Source: a virus
DNA length: 54,118 nucleotides
Virus record (IMG/VR): IMGVR_UViG_3300046170_000018
Location: 1 to 54,118 of that record
Strand: one strand, 5' to 3'
Shown here: positions 8,871-17,501 of the stretch, in pieces
How positions within the stretch are numbered: position 1 is the stretch's first letter
How the letters are laid out: each line of letters opens with the position of its first letter
Notes under the pieces: model-generated
What the model saw: the letters and a program-made list of their open reading frames with translations, nothing else
The model's database searches: none
What the model was told of the DNA's origin: nothing
Made by a program: the position numbers and the translations under genes

Positions 8871-9167
8871 TTAACTCGCATCTGCCATTACCTCTTCGAT
8901 CAACTTGTCCAAGTACCACTTGGCCTTTTGCAAATCCTCAATGGGTTTGTCTTTATAATCAAACCGCCAGAGATATTTCATAATGTTACCTTGCAGGTAA
9001 TACTTAAACCCATCACTAGTGGCAGCAGAGATAGCATGAATACATTCGATGCCAGTCTGGTTGTAGTGTGGTGGGCTGTTGACCATATCAACATTACCCC
9101 AAGCTTTTTTACCTGCTTGTTCATTCTCTTCCATCATCTTAGCTTTCATAAATGCATCATGTCTCAT
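8871..9167 (-). CDS. DUF3310-like protein
   Basis: A 98-residue protein. From residue 30 it carries the DUF3310 pattern: VNSPPHYNQTGIECI, then a Tyr-Tyr-Leu-Gln-Gly-Asn-Ile segment, KYLWRF and DLQKAKWYLDKLIEE. This small helical family is common in phages, usually near nucleotide metabolism or replication genes, and has no proven reaction. AGGAGG lies 6 bases before the ATG. The ATG overlaps the stop of the upstream gene (ATGA type coupling). Confidence 0.8.
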   Translation of the reverse strand: MRHDAFMKAKMMEENEQAGKKAWGNVDMVNSPPHYNQTGIECIHAISAATSDGFKYYLQGNIMKYLWRFDYKDKPIEDLQKAKWYLDKLIEEVMADAS

Positions 9168-9541
9168 GCTGAACCTCCTGTCTTTGTATTAAAGGATAGG
9201 TGTACTACATTACCATCGTAACTTTTTTCTACACCTGCTTCTTCCTCATCCTCTAGTTGTACATCAATATCCATCTCTTTGTCAATAACATTGATAACAT
9301 ATTCGTGTACAACATCTCGCATCTCTTGTACTTCTTCCATAATAGGAACAGATGCACACATCATTTTACAGAAGTGCATTACATGATAATAGTCGTCATC
9401 ATCCATAGGATTATCTGGCATAGCAATAACAGATATATCAATCTCACCATTCCACGCACCCTCGTCATTAGCAAAGGGACGGATTCGTATAAGGAAATCT
9501 TCTTCGTTAACCTCAGTCATTAGTTTCTTTAGCATGTCCAT
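9164..9541 (-). CDS. acidic protein of unknown function
   Basis: A 125-residue, very acidic protein (many Asp and Glu, several Met), predicted mixed alpha/beta. Its end overlaps the DUF3310-like gene by 4 bases and it begins 4 bases after the endonuclease I gene, so it is part of the replication operon. No domain is recognised. The acidity could suit a DNA mimic, but nothing else in the sequence argues for that. Confidence 0.55.
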   Translation of the reverse strand: MDMLKKLMTEVNEEDFLIRIRPFANDEGAWNGEIDISVIAMPDNPMDDDDYYHVMHFCKMMCASVPIMEEVQEMRDVVHEYVINVIDKEMDIDVQLEDEEEAGVEKSYDGNVVHLSFNTKTGGSA

Positions 9542-9544
9542 ATG

Positions 9545-10003
9545 TTATCTCCTTTTTACTTTAGTTCCATTGTATTTGATGAAAGCACTGTGCTTGTTTT
9601 TACCCTTCTCTTTTAACCAGTCTTCAGGAATGATGCGGTCATAATACCTGAAACCCTTTTTAATACACCATTCAGCGTATGTACTTTTAGCACCCTTACG
9701 TAGCTTGCTATTACTATTGGTGAATACGAAACGAATGTCAAGCTTAGGATGCTGTTTCTTAATAGCAACGTGTTTACGTCTATCTGCTGCTGTAAACAAT
9801 CCTTTCGTCTCAATTATAATTCCGTTATCCAGCACAAAGTCTGGGGTGTAGGTGCGGTAGGCTAGGTCTTCCCATTCAATCTTAATGCATTCGTAACCGT
9901 AGTTGATGTTACGTTCTTTAAGATACTCTGAGACTTTAAGCTCTAGCCCACTGCGATACCCGTACTTTTTAGCTGCAGCAAATCGCTTTGCGTTATGGAG
10001 CAA
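9545..10003 (-). CDS. T7 endonuclease I-like Holliday junction resolvase
   Basis: A 152-residue protein with the catalytic pattern of phage T7 endonuclease I (gp3). SGLE (Glu21), PDF (Asp55) and ETKG (Glu65, Lys67) sit almost exactly at the T7 positions (20, 55, 65, 67). The enzyme cuts branched DNA during replication and packaging and helps break down host DNA. The only fitting start is a TTG at 10003, with GGAG 6 bases upstream. The start overlaps the end of the exonuclease gene by 11 bases, so the two are probably co-translated. Confidence 0.88.
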   Translation of the reverse strand: MLHNAKRFAAAKKYGYRSGLELKVSEYLKERNINYGYECIKIEWEDLAYRTYTPDFVLDNGIIIETKGLFTAADRRKHVAIKKQHPKLDIRFVFTNSNSKLRKGAKSTYAEWCIKKGFRYYDRIIPEDWLKEKGKNKHSAFIKYNGTKVKRR

Positions 10004-10523
10004 CTACATCTCCGATATAGCTAACCGTTGGCGGGTTCTTTGCCTGCGACATTACAGCAGGACGCTCAGTAAGATTAGACCAACAGTCAAAACGATAGCT
10101 ACAAAATTTACATCCGTTATTGAGGACTTTATTACCTGTGGGCTTACCACGAAAAGTCTCAGGCACTGGTTCAAAACATCTCTCAAATTTATTCTCCTTC
10201 ACTGTTGCTACCGTATTCTTAATCTTAGCGATTTCCTCGTCTAAGTTAAGTTCACTAGCTGGTACATATTTAAAGGCACCATTGGCTTTGTTTACAACCC
10301 ACCAGCCTCCGACTTTTTTTCCAGACGCTTTGGCATAACCAGCAAGCTGGGATACATAACCGAATCCATCTCCACTAGCAAGGGCGTTGTAGGATTCAAA
10401 TTTATTTCTGTATGACCAGTCTGAAGCCGATTTAATATCATCAACTGCACCGTTAATGACAATATCATATGACCCACGAATAGTGTCATCGCCAAGGGTT
10501 AAGAGTGACTTTTTCAGAATCAT
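9993..10523 (-). CDS. PD-(D/E)XK exonuclease of RecB/Cas4 type, C-terminal part
   Basis: The 176 codons visible hold GSYDIVINGAVDDIKSAS (the Asp and D-x-K of the PD-(D/E)XK core) and later a Cys set: Cys in CFEP, then NNGCKFCSYRFDC. This is the pattern of RecB-like exonucleases that carry an iron-sulphur cluster, as in Cas4 and AddB. In this phage type it probably resects DNA ends for recombination and degrades host DNA. The N-terminal part is upstream in other frames (10524-10853). Confidence 0.75.
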   Translation of the reverse strand: MILKKSLLTLGDDTIRGSYDIVINGAVDDIKSASDWSYRNKFESYNALASGDGFGYVSQLAGYAKASGKKVGGWWVVNKANGAFKYVPASELNLDEEIAKIKNTVATVKENKFERCFEPVPETFRGKPTGNKVLNNGCKFCSYRFDCWSNLTERPAVMSQAKNPPTVSYIGDVVAP

Positions 10524-10853
10524 TGTATTTTACTCCCGCTTCTTTTAAAAGACCTTTGAACACTGCTTCTACAATGTCTCCGATCATCAGTGTTCATCAT
10601 AAAATTAGTCGGCATAGGTAACGCTACCTCTGGCTTATTCTTTTCATACCAGAGTTGGGCAAGTGGGGCGACCCACATTAGACATTCGTATTCTGAAATC
10701 GCCCCTACTCTTACCACTGCCAAACTGCCTACGCAACGCATCGGCTACATCTGTGGATACCTGTTGAATGGGTTTCCTCAGTCATAGCACTATCGCCACG
10801 AACCGCATCAGTCATGTACTGATGCAGCGTGTAGTTCAGGCGGGATGGTTCAT
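10524..10853 (-). CDS. N-terminal part of the PD-(D/E)XK exonuclease, in shifted frames
   Basis: Reading leftward from the ATG at 10853 gives NYTLHQYMTDAVRGDSAM, then in other frames VSTDVADALRRQFG, RMSNVGRPTC, LWYEKNKPEVALPMPTNFMM and GDIVEAVFKGLLKEAGVKYN, which leads into the 9993-10523 frame. GRPxC followed by an E-x-x-x-x-x-L-x-x-AG helix is usual before the nuclease core of Cas4/RecB-like enzymes. At least four single-base shifts are needed. The whole gene would be about 285 residues. Confidence 0.6.
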
Positions 10854-10918
10854 TATGCAGCATCCTCTTCATCAATCTCAATGTCAACGATACCATCTAC
10901 CACATCTACATTCGTCAT
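10853..10918 (-). CDS. possible 21-residue acidic peptide
   Basis: A short frame from ATG 10918 to TAA 10853 encodes 21 residues, ten of them Asp or Glu plus many Val and Ile. It fills the gap between the upstream gene (stop at 10922) and the exonuclease start, which overlaps its stop (TAATG). Coupling is the only support. It may simply be leader sequence or the end of another frame-broken gene. Confidence 0.3.
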   Translation of the reverse strand: MTNVDVVDGIVDIEIDEEDAA

Positions 10919-10921
10919 CAC

Positions 10922-11548
10922 TCATGCGTTCAGTCGCTTTTCCGACCAAGAGTTAAGAATGTAACTGTTGTAGTTATCTACCCAAGAAACGAAGTCAGCA
11001 AACAAAGTATTCTCTTCTTTGCCTAACTCTAACTTATTAGTGATGTCCAAATCTGCCAAAGGAACGTAGTATGACGCACCAGTTGGAATCTTGCGTTCAT
11101 CACACTTCAGACTAATTATGTGGTGTATTGGAAGCAATGACATTTTTGCTAGTGTTGCAAAACTGTTACCCAACTCTTTAAATGCATCACGGTTATCAAT
11201 CTCCCAGACAAAAGGTGTATCCTGAATGTCAACAGAGTTTCCCTTGTCGTCCATAGGATTAATCATCTCCACTGTACCAAGAATAACACGTACCCGCTTA
11301 ATTGCTTTTAGCAGGTCCTGCATTTTCTCTGGCAATGCCTTAAAGTCTTTGATGTATCCAGCAGTTTTACCACAGTTAAAACCACCATCATTATCCTTTA
11401 GGTCTGACTCCATCTTAGCATCAGTTGTCATAAGGCTTTTAATGTAGCGATTAGGGGATTTTCCAGTAGCCTGTACAAAACGCTTGTACATAAACCGCTG
11501 TAGGAACGGACGCAGCTTAATCTCTGAAGCGTAGTAAGTTCGGGCCAT
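10922..11548 (-). CDS. putative single-stranded DNA-binding protein, main part
   Basis: A 208-codon frame rich in aromatic and basic residues, with KLRPFLQRFMYKRFVQATGK near the start and an acidic end. It lies just after DNA polymerase in the leftward replication operon, where podoviruses usually keep a gp2.5-like ssDNA-binding protein. I infer that role from position, size (about 280 residues when the shifted N-terminus is added) and overall character. No OB-fold motif can be proven by eye. It could equally be another DNA-metabolism protein. Confidence 0.45.
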   Translation of the reverse strand: MARTYYASEIKLRPFLQRFMYKRFVQATGKSPNRYIKSLMTTDAKMESDLKDNDGGFNCGKTAGYIKDFKALPEKMQDLLKAIKRVRVILGTVEMINPMDDKGNSVDIQDTPFVWEIDNRDAFKELGNSFATLAKMSLLPIHHIISLKCDERKIPTGASYYVPLADLDITNKLELGKEENTLFADFVSWVDNYNSYILNSWSEKRLNA

Positions 11549-11762
11549 CTGGAATCTCCAGCTTGTATGTGCCTGCCTTCTACAACCTCAACATTAACTT
11601 TCTTACCGTTGACGTCGGCTGGCCCCATAATTGGGGAAGTGATGTAATGCGTAGACGTGCTAAAGAACGACTGAAGAGACCTGTTTGTTTCTCATTAGCA
11701 ATGCCCATAGCCTCAGCCATAGCCGCATAGTTGTTTGTATCAATAGTCGTAAGTTGTGACAT
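11549..11762 (-). CDS. N-terminal part of the putative ssDNA-binding protein
   Basis: From ATG 11762 (GGAG 8 bases upstream) the reading gives SQLTTIDTNNYAAMAEAMG and a basic stretch, then a shift near a CCCC run (about 11632) to GPADVNGKKVNVEVVEG, then a shift near 11575 to TYKLEIPDGP and into the 10922-11548 frame. Protein sense is continuous over the shifts, so this belongs to the same gene. Confidence 0.5.
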
Positions 11763-11820
11763 ATATTTCTCCTTTCATAAAAACAATGAGACATAGTTAT
11801 ATCATGCTACGTCTTTAACG

Positions 11821-13143
11821 TCAAGCCAATTCGGACCTATTTTTGCCTCTAATAATAGAGGAACATTGAACTCCACACCCCATCTTAGGGTTGATAAGTT
11901 CAAGGTAGTTATTATTAGTATCTTCTATGACACTGATAACCTGATCTTCTTCATCAGGATGTACATCAATAACTATACTGTCGTGAACAGAATTTACTAT
12001 ACATGATTTCATACCCTGTAGCAAGGCATCAATATGCAATAATGCAATCGGAACAATATCTGCTGTAGCAAATGACTGCACCGGGTAATTCTTAATCTGT
12101 GTAAAGTGTGACACACGCCCACTAGCTTTACGTACCACATCGGGGAACGCAAACTCACGACCACTGGGCGTGGTTATTTTTTGTGTTTCTACAGCCTCTT
12201 TAGCCAGTCGGGAATGCCAAGCTGCGACCCCCTTGTACTTGTCTGTGAAGTGTTCGTAGTACGCTGCTTCTGCTTTGCTCCTACCGTATCCTGTTGCGCC
12301 GTAGAGTGGAGCAAACGTGTGCGCTTTCGCATCCTGTCTACTCGTAGGCTGACCAGCATCGGTAATAACTTTAGCGGTGTATGCATGTACATCAAACCCA
12401 GTAGATACTTCTTCAATTGCAACCTCATCTTGAGATAAATAAGCAGCAGCCCGAAACTCTAGCTGTGCAAAGTCAGCTTCAAGAATCTTGCCACCATCAA
12501 ATCGTGACACAAATACTTTCTTTACAGGAAACGTGCCGCCACGTGGCATGTTCTGCATGTTAGGATTAGCCCCACTAAAGCGACCAGTTGATGTGCGATG
12601 CTGCAATAGACTAACGTGTAACTTACCATCCTGCTTAGTGTAGTTACGTATGCCCTCAACAAAAGAAGATAGATATGTATCCACTGCACTAAGTCGTCTA
12701 ACTTTGTACAAGAAGTCAACTGCATCACTCATACCCTTTGATTTAGCACCAGCCTCTAGTAACTCTAAGTTTTGTTTAGATGTACTGAAACCGTTAGCAC
12801 TTAACCATTTAGCTGAAGGTGGCTTGAATTTAAAACCAGCAAGTGTCTCTGATGGTATAAATAAAAACCCTTCAGTATTACACTGAACACAGCGACTAGG
12901 CTTAGAAAAAGGTTCGCCGTTCTTTTTAGTCTTACGGACATAACCGGAACCGCTGCATGTGCTACACTGCTTGGCAACAGTTTTGTATAGCCTTTCAGTA
13001 CCACCAGTAATCAGGCTACGGAAGTCTGCAGTCTGCCATGTATGGGTCAATAGCATTACCCCAGTATGGTTTGTCCAATACCTTGCGGCTGTAGATAACC
13101 CAAGACAATTGCTCTGGGCTGTTAAGATTGATAGGTGTATCAC
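11821..13143 (-). CDS. polA: DNA polymerase I family (A), zinc insertion and polymerase domain
   Basis: The palm and fingers are complete: TSTGRFSG (184-191), motif A DFAQLEFR (Asp224), motif B RQDAKAHTFAPLYG (Arg269, Lys273, Tyr281), NYPVQSFATAD (351-361) and motif C HDS (His386-Asp387). Between the exonuclease and polymerase parts is an insertion with CSTCSGSG (C60, C63) and CVQC (C85, C88), like half of a DnaJ zinc-binding domain. A polymerase with a partial DnaJ central domain is the hallmark of phage HMO-2011 and its relatives. The first 36 codons are out of frame. The true N-terminus lies at 13846. Confidence 0.93.
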   Translation of the reverse strand: MIHLSILTAQSNCLGLSTAARYWTNHTGVMLLTHTWQTADFRSLITGGTERLYKTVAKQCSTCSGSGYVRKTKKNGEPFSKPSRCVQCNTEGFLFIPSETLAGFKFKPPSAKWLSANGFSTSKQNLELLEAGAKSKGMSDAVDFLYKVRRLSAVDTYLSSFVEGIRNYTKQDGKLHVSLLQHRTSTGRFSGANPNMQNMPRGGTFPVKKVFVSRFDGGKILEADFAQLEFRAAAYLSQDEVAIEEVSTGFDVHAYTAKVITDAGQPTSRQDAKAHTFAPLYGATGYGRSKAEAAYYEHFTDKYKGVAAWHSRLAKEAVETQKITTPSGREFAFPDVVRKASGRVSHFTQIKNYPVQSFATADIVPIALLHIDALLQGMKSCIVNSVHDSIVIDVHPDEEDQVISVIEDTNNNYLELINPKMGCGVQCSSIIRGKNRSELA

Positions 13144-13146
13144 CCA

Positions 13147-13401
13147 TCAGCTACGTACATGAGCCTGTAAGTCAGTAGTAAGTTGCTGCTTCTCTTGCTC
13201 AAACTCACTGCGTACCTCTTCTAGCTTAGTCAGGTCAACCGCAAAGCCTGTCTGATATATCTTAGTCAGACACTTAGCTACACGATTAGTCAGACGTGTG
13301 GTAGACAAGTAACCTGCATCAGCAGTAGTGTTTAGCCTACGCCATAGCTTTTCAGCAAGCTGCTGTGTAGCGTGAAGGTCAGCCGATAGATACTCAGACA
13401 A
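13147..13401 (-). CDS. polA: DNA polymerase A, middle fragment
   Basis: This frame links the exonuclease and polymerase parts: SEYLSADLHATQQLAEKLW and then KCLTKIYQTGFAVDLTKLEEV, the usual helical thumb-side region of family A polymerases. Its end (near 13147) shifts into a frame reading GDTPINLNSPEQLSWVIYS, also a standard family A segment, before the zinc insertion. Its start joins the exonuclease fragment through a GGGG run that would need one G fewer. It is not an independent gene. Confidence 0.75.
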   Translation of the reverse strand: MSEYLSADLHATQQLAEKLWRRLNTTADAGYLSTTRLTNRVAKCLTKIYQTGFAVDLTKLEEVRSEFEQEKQQLTTDLQAHVRS

Positions 13402-13426
13402 CTCAGAGTGAGGAATGTCTCGTGTA

Positions 13427-13846
13427 CTATATCCCCTTCTTGAAGTACTCCTTGAGTGTGTCCTGCTTCTTCGTATCTAACTCATAGCGTTCCGCACATG
13501 CTTCAAGTGACAACGGCTCTTTGATGCCACGCTGTAGTACATACTCGACAAGCATAGTGTCAAACACTGCGCCATCATACTTGAACCCTGACTCCCATAG
13601 CCATAGCAAATCATGTGCCACGTTGTGACATATGAGTACAGTAGTCTCATCAAGCCACTGTTGTACAGTAGCATGACCGTCAGGTGTAGCTACCACCTCA
13701 CTGTGGTCAAAGGTAATAATAACTTCTTCACCCCTGTCATTAAGCATACCCACCATAGTCAATGAGTTGTCTGGCTCAAATGGATCAAGGTGTAGCTTGC
13801 CATCACGCTTAGTCGTTGTATTCTCTACATCAAGTGTTAGTTTCAT
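13427..13846 (-). CDS. polA: DNA polymerase A, 3'-5' exonuclease domain fragment
   Basis: The first 139 codons of the polymerase gene. TLDVENT (metal-binding Asp6 and Glu8), CHNVAHDLLWL (second exonuclease motif with Asp) and FDTMLVEYVL (third region with Asp) match the proofreading 3'-5' exonuclease of family A polymerases. The ATG at 13846 overlaps the end of the nuclease-like gene upstream. The complete polymerase, 13846 down to 11821, would be about 670 residues once at least three single-base shifts are corrected. Confidence 0.85.
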   Translation of the reverse strand: MKLTLDVENTTTKRDGKLHLDPFEPDNSLTMVGMLNDRGEEVIITFDHSEVVATPDGHATVQQWLDETTVLICHNVAHDLLWLWESGFKYDGAVFDTMLVEYVLQRGIKEPLSLEACAERYELDTKKQDTLKEYFKKGI

Positions 13847-14267
13847 ATCTGCCCATCCTTACTATTCCTGTCTTGTCCAGTGGTATCTGATAGAATAACT
13901 CACCAGACGCTATATATTTATTAGATACCTCAACTGGTGTCAAGTCCTTAATGTCTTCGGACTTAAATAGTATAGCTGAGGTTAGTGGTTTATTCCATAT
14001 GAAGAACAAGGTAGGTGAAGCAAAGAACTTACGCTTGCGTTCTGGTAGCTGCACTGTATCGAATGGGAACTTGTCTGTATCCCACACGGTCTTGACCTCA
14101 CACTCGACATAGAACTTACCCTTGCTGCCTTCAGCAATTAAGTCTTGCCCATAGGTGTTAGGGTTCTCCCATATCTCATAGCCTTTGATCTGCATGTATT
14201 CCATAGTACGGGTACGTGCAGGCTTGTCATGCTTACCATGTAGTGCTTCACTGAATTGTTTCCTCAT
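13830..14267 (-). CDS. putative PD-(D/E)XK-type nuclease or DNA-binding protein
   Basis: A 145-residue basic protein. Residues 38-58 read NTYGQDLIAEG, a short gap, then YVECEVK. An Asp followed about 10 residues later by E-x-E-x-K fits the core of restriction-endonuclease-like folds, but the motif is weak evidence by itself. It sits between helicase and polymerase with 4- to 17-base overlaps on both sides, so it very probably works in replication or recombination. Confidence 0.45.
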   Translation of the reverse strand: MRKQFSEALHGKHDKPARTRTMEYMQIKGYEIWENPNTYGQDLIAEGSKGKFYVECEVKTVWDTDKFPFDTVQLPERKRKFFASPTLFFIWNKPLTSAILFKSEDIKDLTPVEVSNKYIASGELFYQIPLDKTGIVRMGRYETNT

Positions 14268-15487
14268 CCCTCATACCTCGCTGTCTGATAGTTAAGTTCA
14301 CAGTTCACCATGCCATGCCAGCCATTCAGCTTGTTCTTAACAATGTTGATATGACGTAGTGGGCTTTCTTCTTCCTGTCCTTCTACCGTAGGTGACTTGC
14401 CAATCAGTATCATAAGGTCAGCTTCAGCAGCCTTACCTGTACGAGAGCCTTCCATCATAGACTGATTAAGTTGCGCACGACCTTCGGCTTCTGCAGATAA
14501 CTGTGACATATAGAATACAGCGCAGTCATATGTCTTAGCAATCTGCCTAGCATATATAGCGCAAGCCTTGAGTGCCTCGTCAGGTCTTGAGTATGACCCC
14601 GGAACAAGGAACTTGTCACCCATGTCTAGCACAAGTATGTCAGGCTTGTGTGACTTACACACAGACTCAACCCATGCCATGTCACGACCACCAGCATCTT
14701 TGATCTTGATGTTGTTCATCACTGGCTCATACCTAGCCTTGGCTGCACCTAGATTGTCACGCACCTCACGTGCTGTCATACCTGCAGCAGCAGTCAAGTA
14801 CCTAGCACCAACACGATGGGTAGGCTCTTCGTTACATAAGATGATACACTTAGCACCCTGATGAGCAAAGCCATTAGGTGCAGCGATCAAGCTGGCATGG
14901 AAGGATGTCTTACCAGTGTTAGGTCTAGCACCCACCTCAATAAGCTGACCGCCTGACACACCCTCTACCTTGCGGGTCATGGATGGTATGTTGAATGCCC
15001 ACTTAGCTTCTAGCTCTGCCTTAGCCATAAGCGTTTCGATACTGATATCATCCCACTCAATGTTTAGGTTAGGGATGAAGTCATCACCATAACGCTCAAG
15101 TACATTGCGTAGCTTCTCAAGTGTAGATGCGTCACCATTGACCATATCAAAGCCAATGTTAGCAACGTCCTCTCCAACTACCTGTTGGAATAGCTTAGAC
15201 AATACTTCTTGCGCTACGTCACTACCCATAGGCTGTTCACGTTTGATCTGTGAGAACAGATTTGAGTAGGCTTGCTTCTGCGCTGTAGTGAGGGTAGGGT
15301 TGTTCGCCATGAACAATGCCTCAATCTCATCGGGTGTCACAGTACGCTCGTACCTATCCATAGCAGTGTCGATAGCTTCTTTAATCTTACGAGCATCCTT
15401 ACTAAACAAACGCTGCGGACATTTCGATCCACGGTGATCGTCATAGAAGGACTTATCCATAAGGCTTCTAATGATTGATAATTCCAT
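14264..15487 (-). CDS. DnaB-like replicative helicase
   Basis: A 407-residue protein with an N-terminal helical part (1-170) and a RecA-like ATPase. The Walker A is GARPNTGKTS (186-195), and the Walker B is PDILVLDMGD. An arginine-finger region near ARQIAKTYDCAVFYMSQLSAEA and a late KNKLNGWHG match the DnaB/T7 gp4 helicase class. It opens the fork and would partner the separate TOPRIM primase just upstream, with which it overlaps by 20 bases. GGAG lies 7 bases before the ATG. Confidence 0.9.
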   Translation of the reverse strand: MELSIIRSLMDKSFYDDHRGSKCPQRLFSKDARKIKEAIDTAMDRYERTVTPDEIEALFMANNPTLTTAQKQAYSNLFSQIKREQPMGSDVAQEVLSKLFQQVVGEDVANIGFDMVNGDASTLEKLRNVLERYGDDFIPNLNIEWDDISIETLMAKAELEAKWAFNIPSMTRKVEGVSGGQLIEVGARPNTGKTSFHASLIAAPNGFAHQGAKCIILCNEEPTHRVGARYLTAAAGMTAREVRDNLGAAKARYEPVMNNIKIKDAGGRDMAWVESVCKSHKPDILVLDMGDKFLVPGSYSRPDEALKACAIYARQIAKTYDCAVFYMSQLSAEAEGRAQLNQSMMEGSRTGKAAEADLMILIGKSPTVEGQEEESPLRHINIVKNKLNGWHGMVNCELNYQTARYEG

Positions 15488-16235
15488 TTAAATTCTCCAT
15501 ATCTGTCGGGTTACGATATTTCAAGTCATCCTTCAAACGTAGTACACGAACATCGTTTACGTGTCCTCGTAATTCCTTTGCCATCTGTAACGTCTTAGGT
15601 AGCGCATCGGGGTCTAACGCTATAACTGCTGTCGAGAACTGTGAGAGATACCCTTTATGCGACTCTTGCAATGATGTTCCAAGAAGCGCAACCCCGACAA
15701 AGGAACCGTAACCAACAACGGCTGCACTCACACAGTCCTCAACAACTACTGCGACTTTACCACACCCAGAGGTATAAGGCAAGCCACTTTTTCCATATCG
15801 TTTCCATTTAGGTAGACGAGTACCAAGCGCACGGCCTGTTGCATCTACAATAACTCCATCATGTATGACAGGGAATACAACACGGCTTTCCTTCACATCA
15901 TACATCAAACCTAACTCATCTATGTCCAAGCCCCATGTATCACACCACCTGTTCATGTACAGGTTGTCACGGTTAGGCACGATGTACTGAGGCATCTCGA
16001 ATGTGTCGGTGGCAAACTCCTCTGCACCCTTGAAGCCAGACCGAATGTCATCGACTGTCAGATGCACACGATTGCCACCCTTGATACCACATGATACCTT
16101 GTAACAGTTCCAGACAAGGGAACCCATGTTGTTTGTGATAGTGAATGTCTTGAGGCCACCACATATAGGACAATTCATACGCTTCGTATGTCCGTTAGGT
16201 ACATCTAGATCACTTATAATGTTATATATATTCAT
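15468..16235 (-). CDS. DNA primase with zinc finger and TOPRIM domain
   Basis: A 255-residue protein starting with a zinc-binding site: CPIC (C22, C25), then C44 and C49. Residues about 160-245 form a TOPRIM domain: VAVVVEDCVSAA with the catalytic Glu, and ALDPDA with the metal-binding D-x-D. It synthesises RNA primers. Primase and helicase are fused in T7 gp4; here they are adjacent overlapping genes. The ribosome site is weak (GAGTATTACAT before ATG). Confidence 0.88.
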   Translation of the reverse strand: MNIYNIISDLDVPNGHTKRMNCPICGGLKTFTITNNMGSLVWNCYKVSCGIKGGNRVHLTVDDIRSGFKGAEEFATDTFEMPQYIVPNRDNLYMNRWCDTWGLDIDELGLMYDVKESRVVFPVIHDGVIVDATGRALGTRLPKWKRYGKSGLPYTSGCGKVAVVVEDCVSAAVVGYGSFVGVALLGTSLQESHKGYLSQFSTAVIALDPDALPKTLQMAKELRGHVNDVRVLRLKDDLKYRNPTDMENLNGIINH

Positions 16236-16263
16236 ATGTAATACTCACTTTCGTTGTCGGCAG

Positions 16264-17142
16264 TTAAGTGCTTTTACCATGAGACTTTCTCATTGTCAAT
16301 GCAGAATTTGCAGATGAGTAAGTATTTTTCATGTATGGTTTAACAGACTGTGGATTACTATGTCCTGTAACCGACATGATTTGTCCCATAGGAACACCAG
16401 CTTCAACCATCTGTGTCGTACCAGTCCTACGCAAGTCCATTAGACGTAGCTCCTCAGACAGCCCAGCTTGCCGCATGACAGCCCTGCCAGCTTTGGATAG
16501 CCTCTGCATACTATACGGCTGGTACTGCCCCTGTACAGGCATTGTACGAGGAACAACGTACTGTTGAAACCCAAAGTCCTGCTCTTGATGTACCAGCATA
16601 TCATATAGGTCATCTTCAATAGGCAATGTTACGTCTGCCCTACGCTTTGATTGCTCAAGAAATAGTTTTCTATTGGCAAAGTCAAAGTTATCCCACGTCA
16701 ACAGGCGCATGTCACCTAGTCTCTGGCACCAGTCATATGCCATATGCACTATCAAGCCAAGGCTACGCCACTCAAACTGACTGTATGCAGTGTCAAGAAA
16801 TTGACGCACATCACCATCAGTCCATACAACCTTGCGTTGTGGTGGTGTCTTACGCCTGACACTGGCGAAGGGGTTGATATCTGTGTACTCCATGTCAATC
16901 GCATAACGATACACGATAGATGACACAGTGCAGATGTGGTTGGCGAAGCTGATGCCCCGCACAACCCACTCTTCATAGGCATGTTTTGCTTGCTTGCTAG
17001 TCAGCTTGTCAAAGTTCACATCACCAAAACTGTCACACATTACAGCAAGAAAGTATTGATAGTCTTTCTTAGACTTGTCTCGTAACATGTTGTAATCATT
17101 GGAAGTGTAGTACTTGTCAACTAGTTGCTGTACTGTGTTCAT
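16264..17142 (-). CDS. int: tyrosine recombinase / integrase
   Basis: A 292-residue protein with an N-terminal SAM-like arm (1-100) and a catalytic domain. Visible are Arg141 (CQRLGDMR), Lys166, Arg238 (LMDLRRTG), His261 (GHSN) and the nucleophile Tyr270 (KPYMKNT). The usual His three residues before Arg238 is Met235 here, a tolerated change in some members. It could integrate the phage genome or resolve multimers. No attachment site or repressor is recognised nearby. It overlaps the next gene upstream by 4 bases, so it is expressed with the replication block. Confidence 0.88.
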   Translation of the reverse strand: MNTVQQLVDKYYTSNDYNMLRDKSKKDYQYFLAVMCDSFGDVNFDKLTSKQAKHAYEEWVVRGISFANHICTVSSIVYRYAIDMEYTDINPFASVRRKTPPQRKVVWTDGDVRQFLDTAYSQFEWRSLGLIVHMAYDWCQRLGDMRLLTWDNFDFANRKLFLEQSKRRADVTLPIEDDLYDMLVHQEQDFGFQQYVVPRTMPVQGQYQPYSMQRLSKAGRAVMRQAGLSEELRLMDLRRTGTTQMVEAGVPMGQIMSVTGHSNPQSVKPYMKNTYSSANSALTMRKSHGKST

Positions 17143-17501
17143 ATACTTAGCCTTTCCGCATCCAACTCATTATATTCCTTTTCACTTTCTATAAAGCGAT
17201 AGTTACATAGCTTATAATATTGACTAGTTCTGTCGTGTACATACACACCATCTCCCAAGTCTATGTTTGATTTATTGAAGCAACAATGCACATAGTCTTC
17301 TGGATTTTCGCCTCGCTCATAAGCAAACTTATATGTCTTGTAATGCTTCCATTGTTTACCTTTAGTTTTATCTGACCAGTCGGGAACAAAACACTCTACC
17401 CGCCAGTAGTTGAAGCGTGGCAAAAACCACGCCCCATTTAATGTGAGAGGTTTTTCGTCCTCGTGCAGACGTTTTGTATAAGGCCAGCCTGCATCACTCA
17501 T
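17139..17501 (-). CDS. unknown protein rich in aromatic residues
   Basis: A 120-residue protein with many Tyr and Trp and several Cys-Cys or single Cys. The middle reads YKTYKFAYERGENPEDYVHCCF. It is coupled on both sides by ATGA overlaps (with the DUF932-like gene upstream and integrase downstream). The composition recalls HNH or AP2-like DNA-binding proteins, but I cannot see a complete motif, so no function is given. Confidence 0.55.
   Translation of the reverse strand: MSDAGWPYTKRLHEDEKPLTLNGAWFLPRFNYWRVECFVPDWSDKTKGKQWKHYKTYKFAYERGENPEDYVHCCFNKSNIDLGDGVYVHDRTSQYYKLCNYRFIESEKEYNELDAERLSI

Noticed and set aside
6665-13846. True pseudogenes in the replication block
   Set aside because: Active-site residues and protein sense are intact on both sides of each shift and several shifts lie in homopolymers, so sequence error is more likely than decay.
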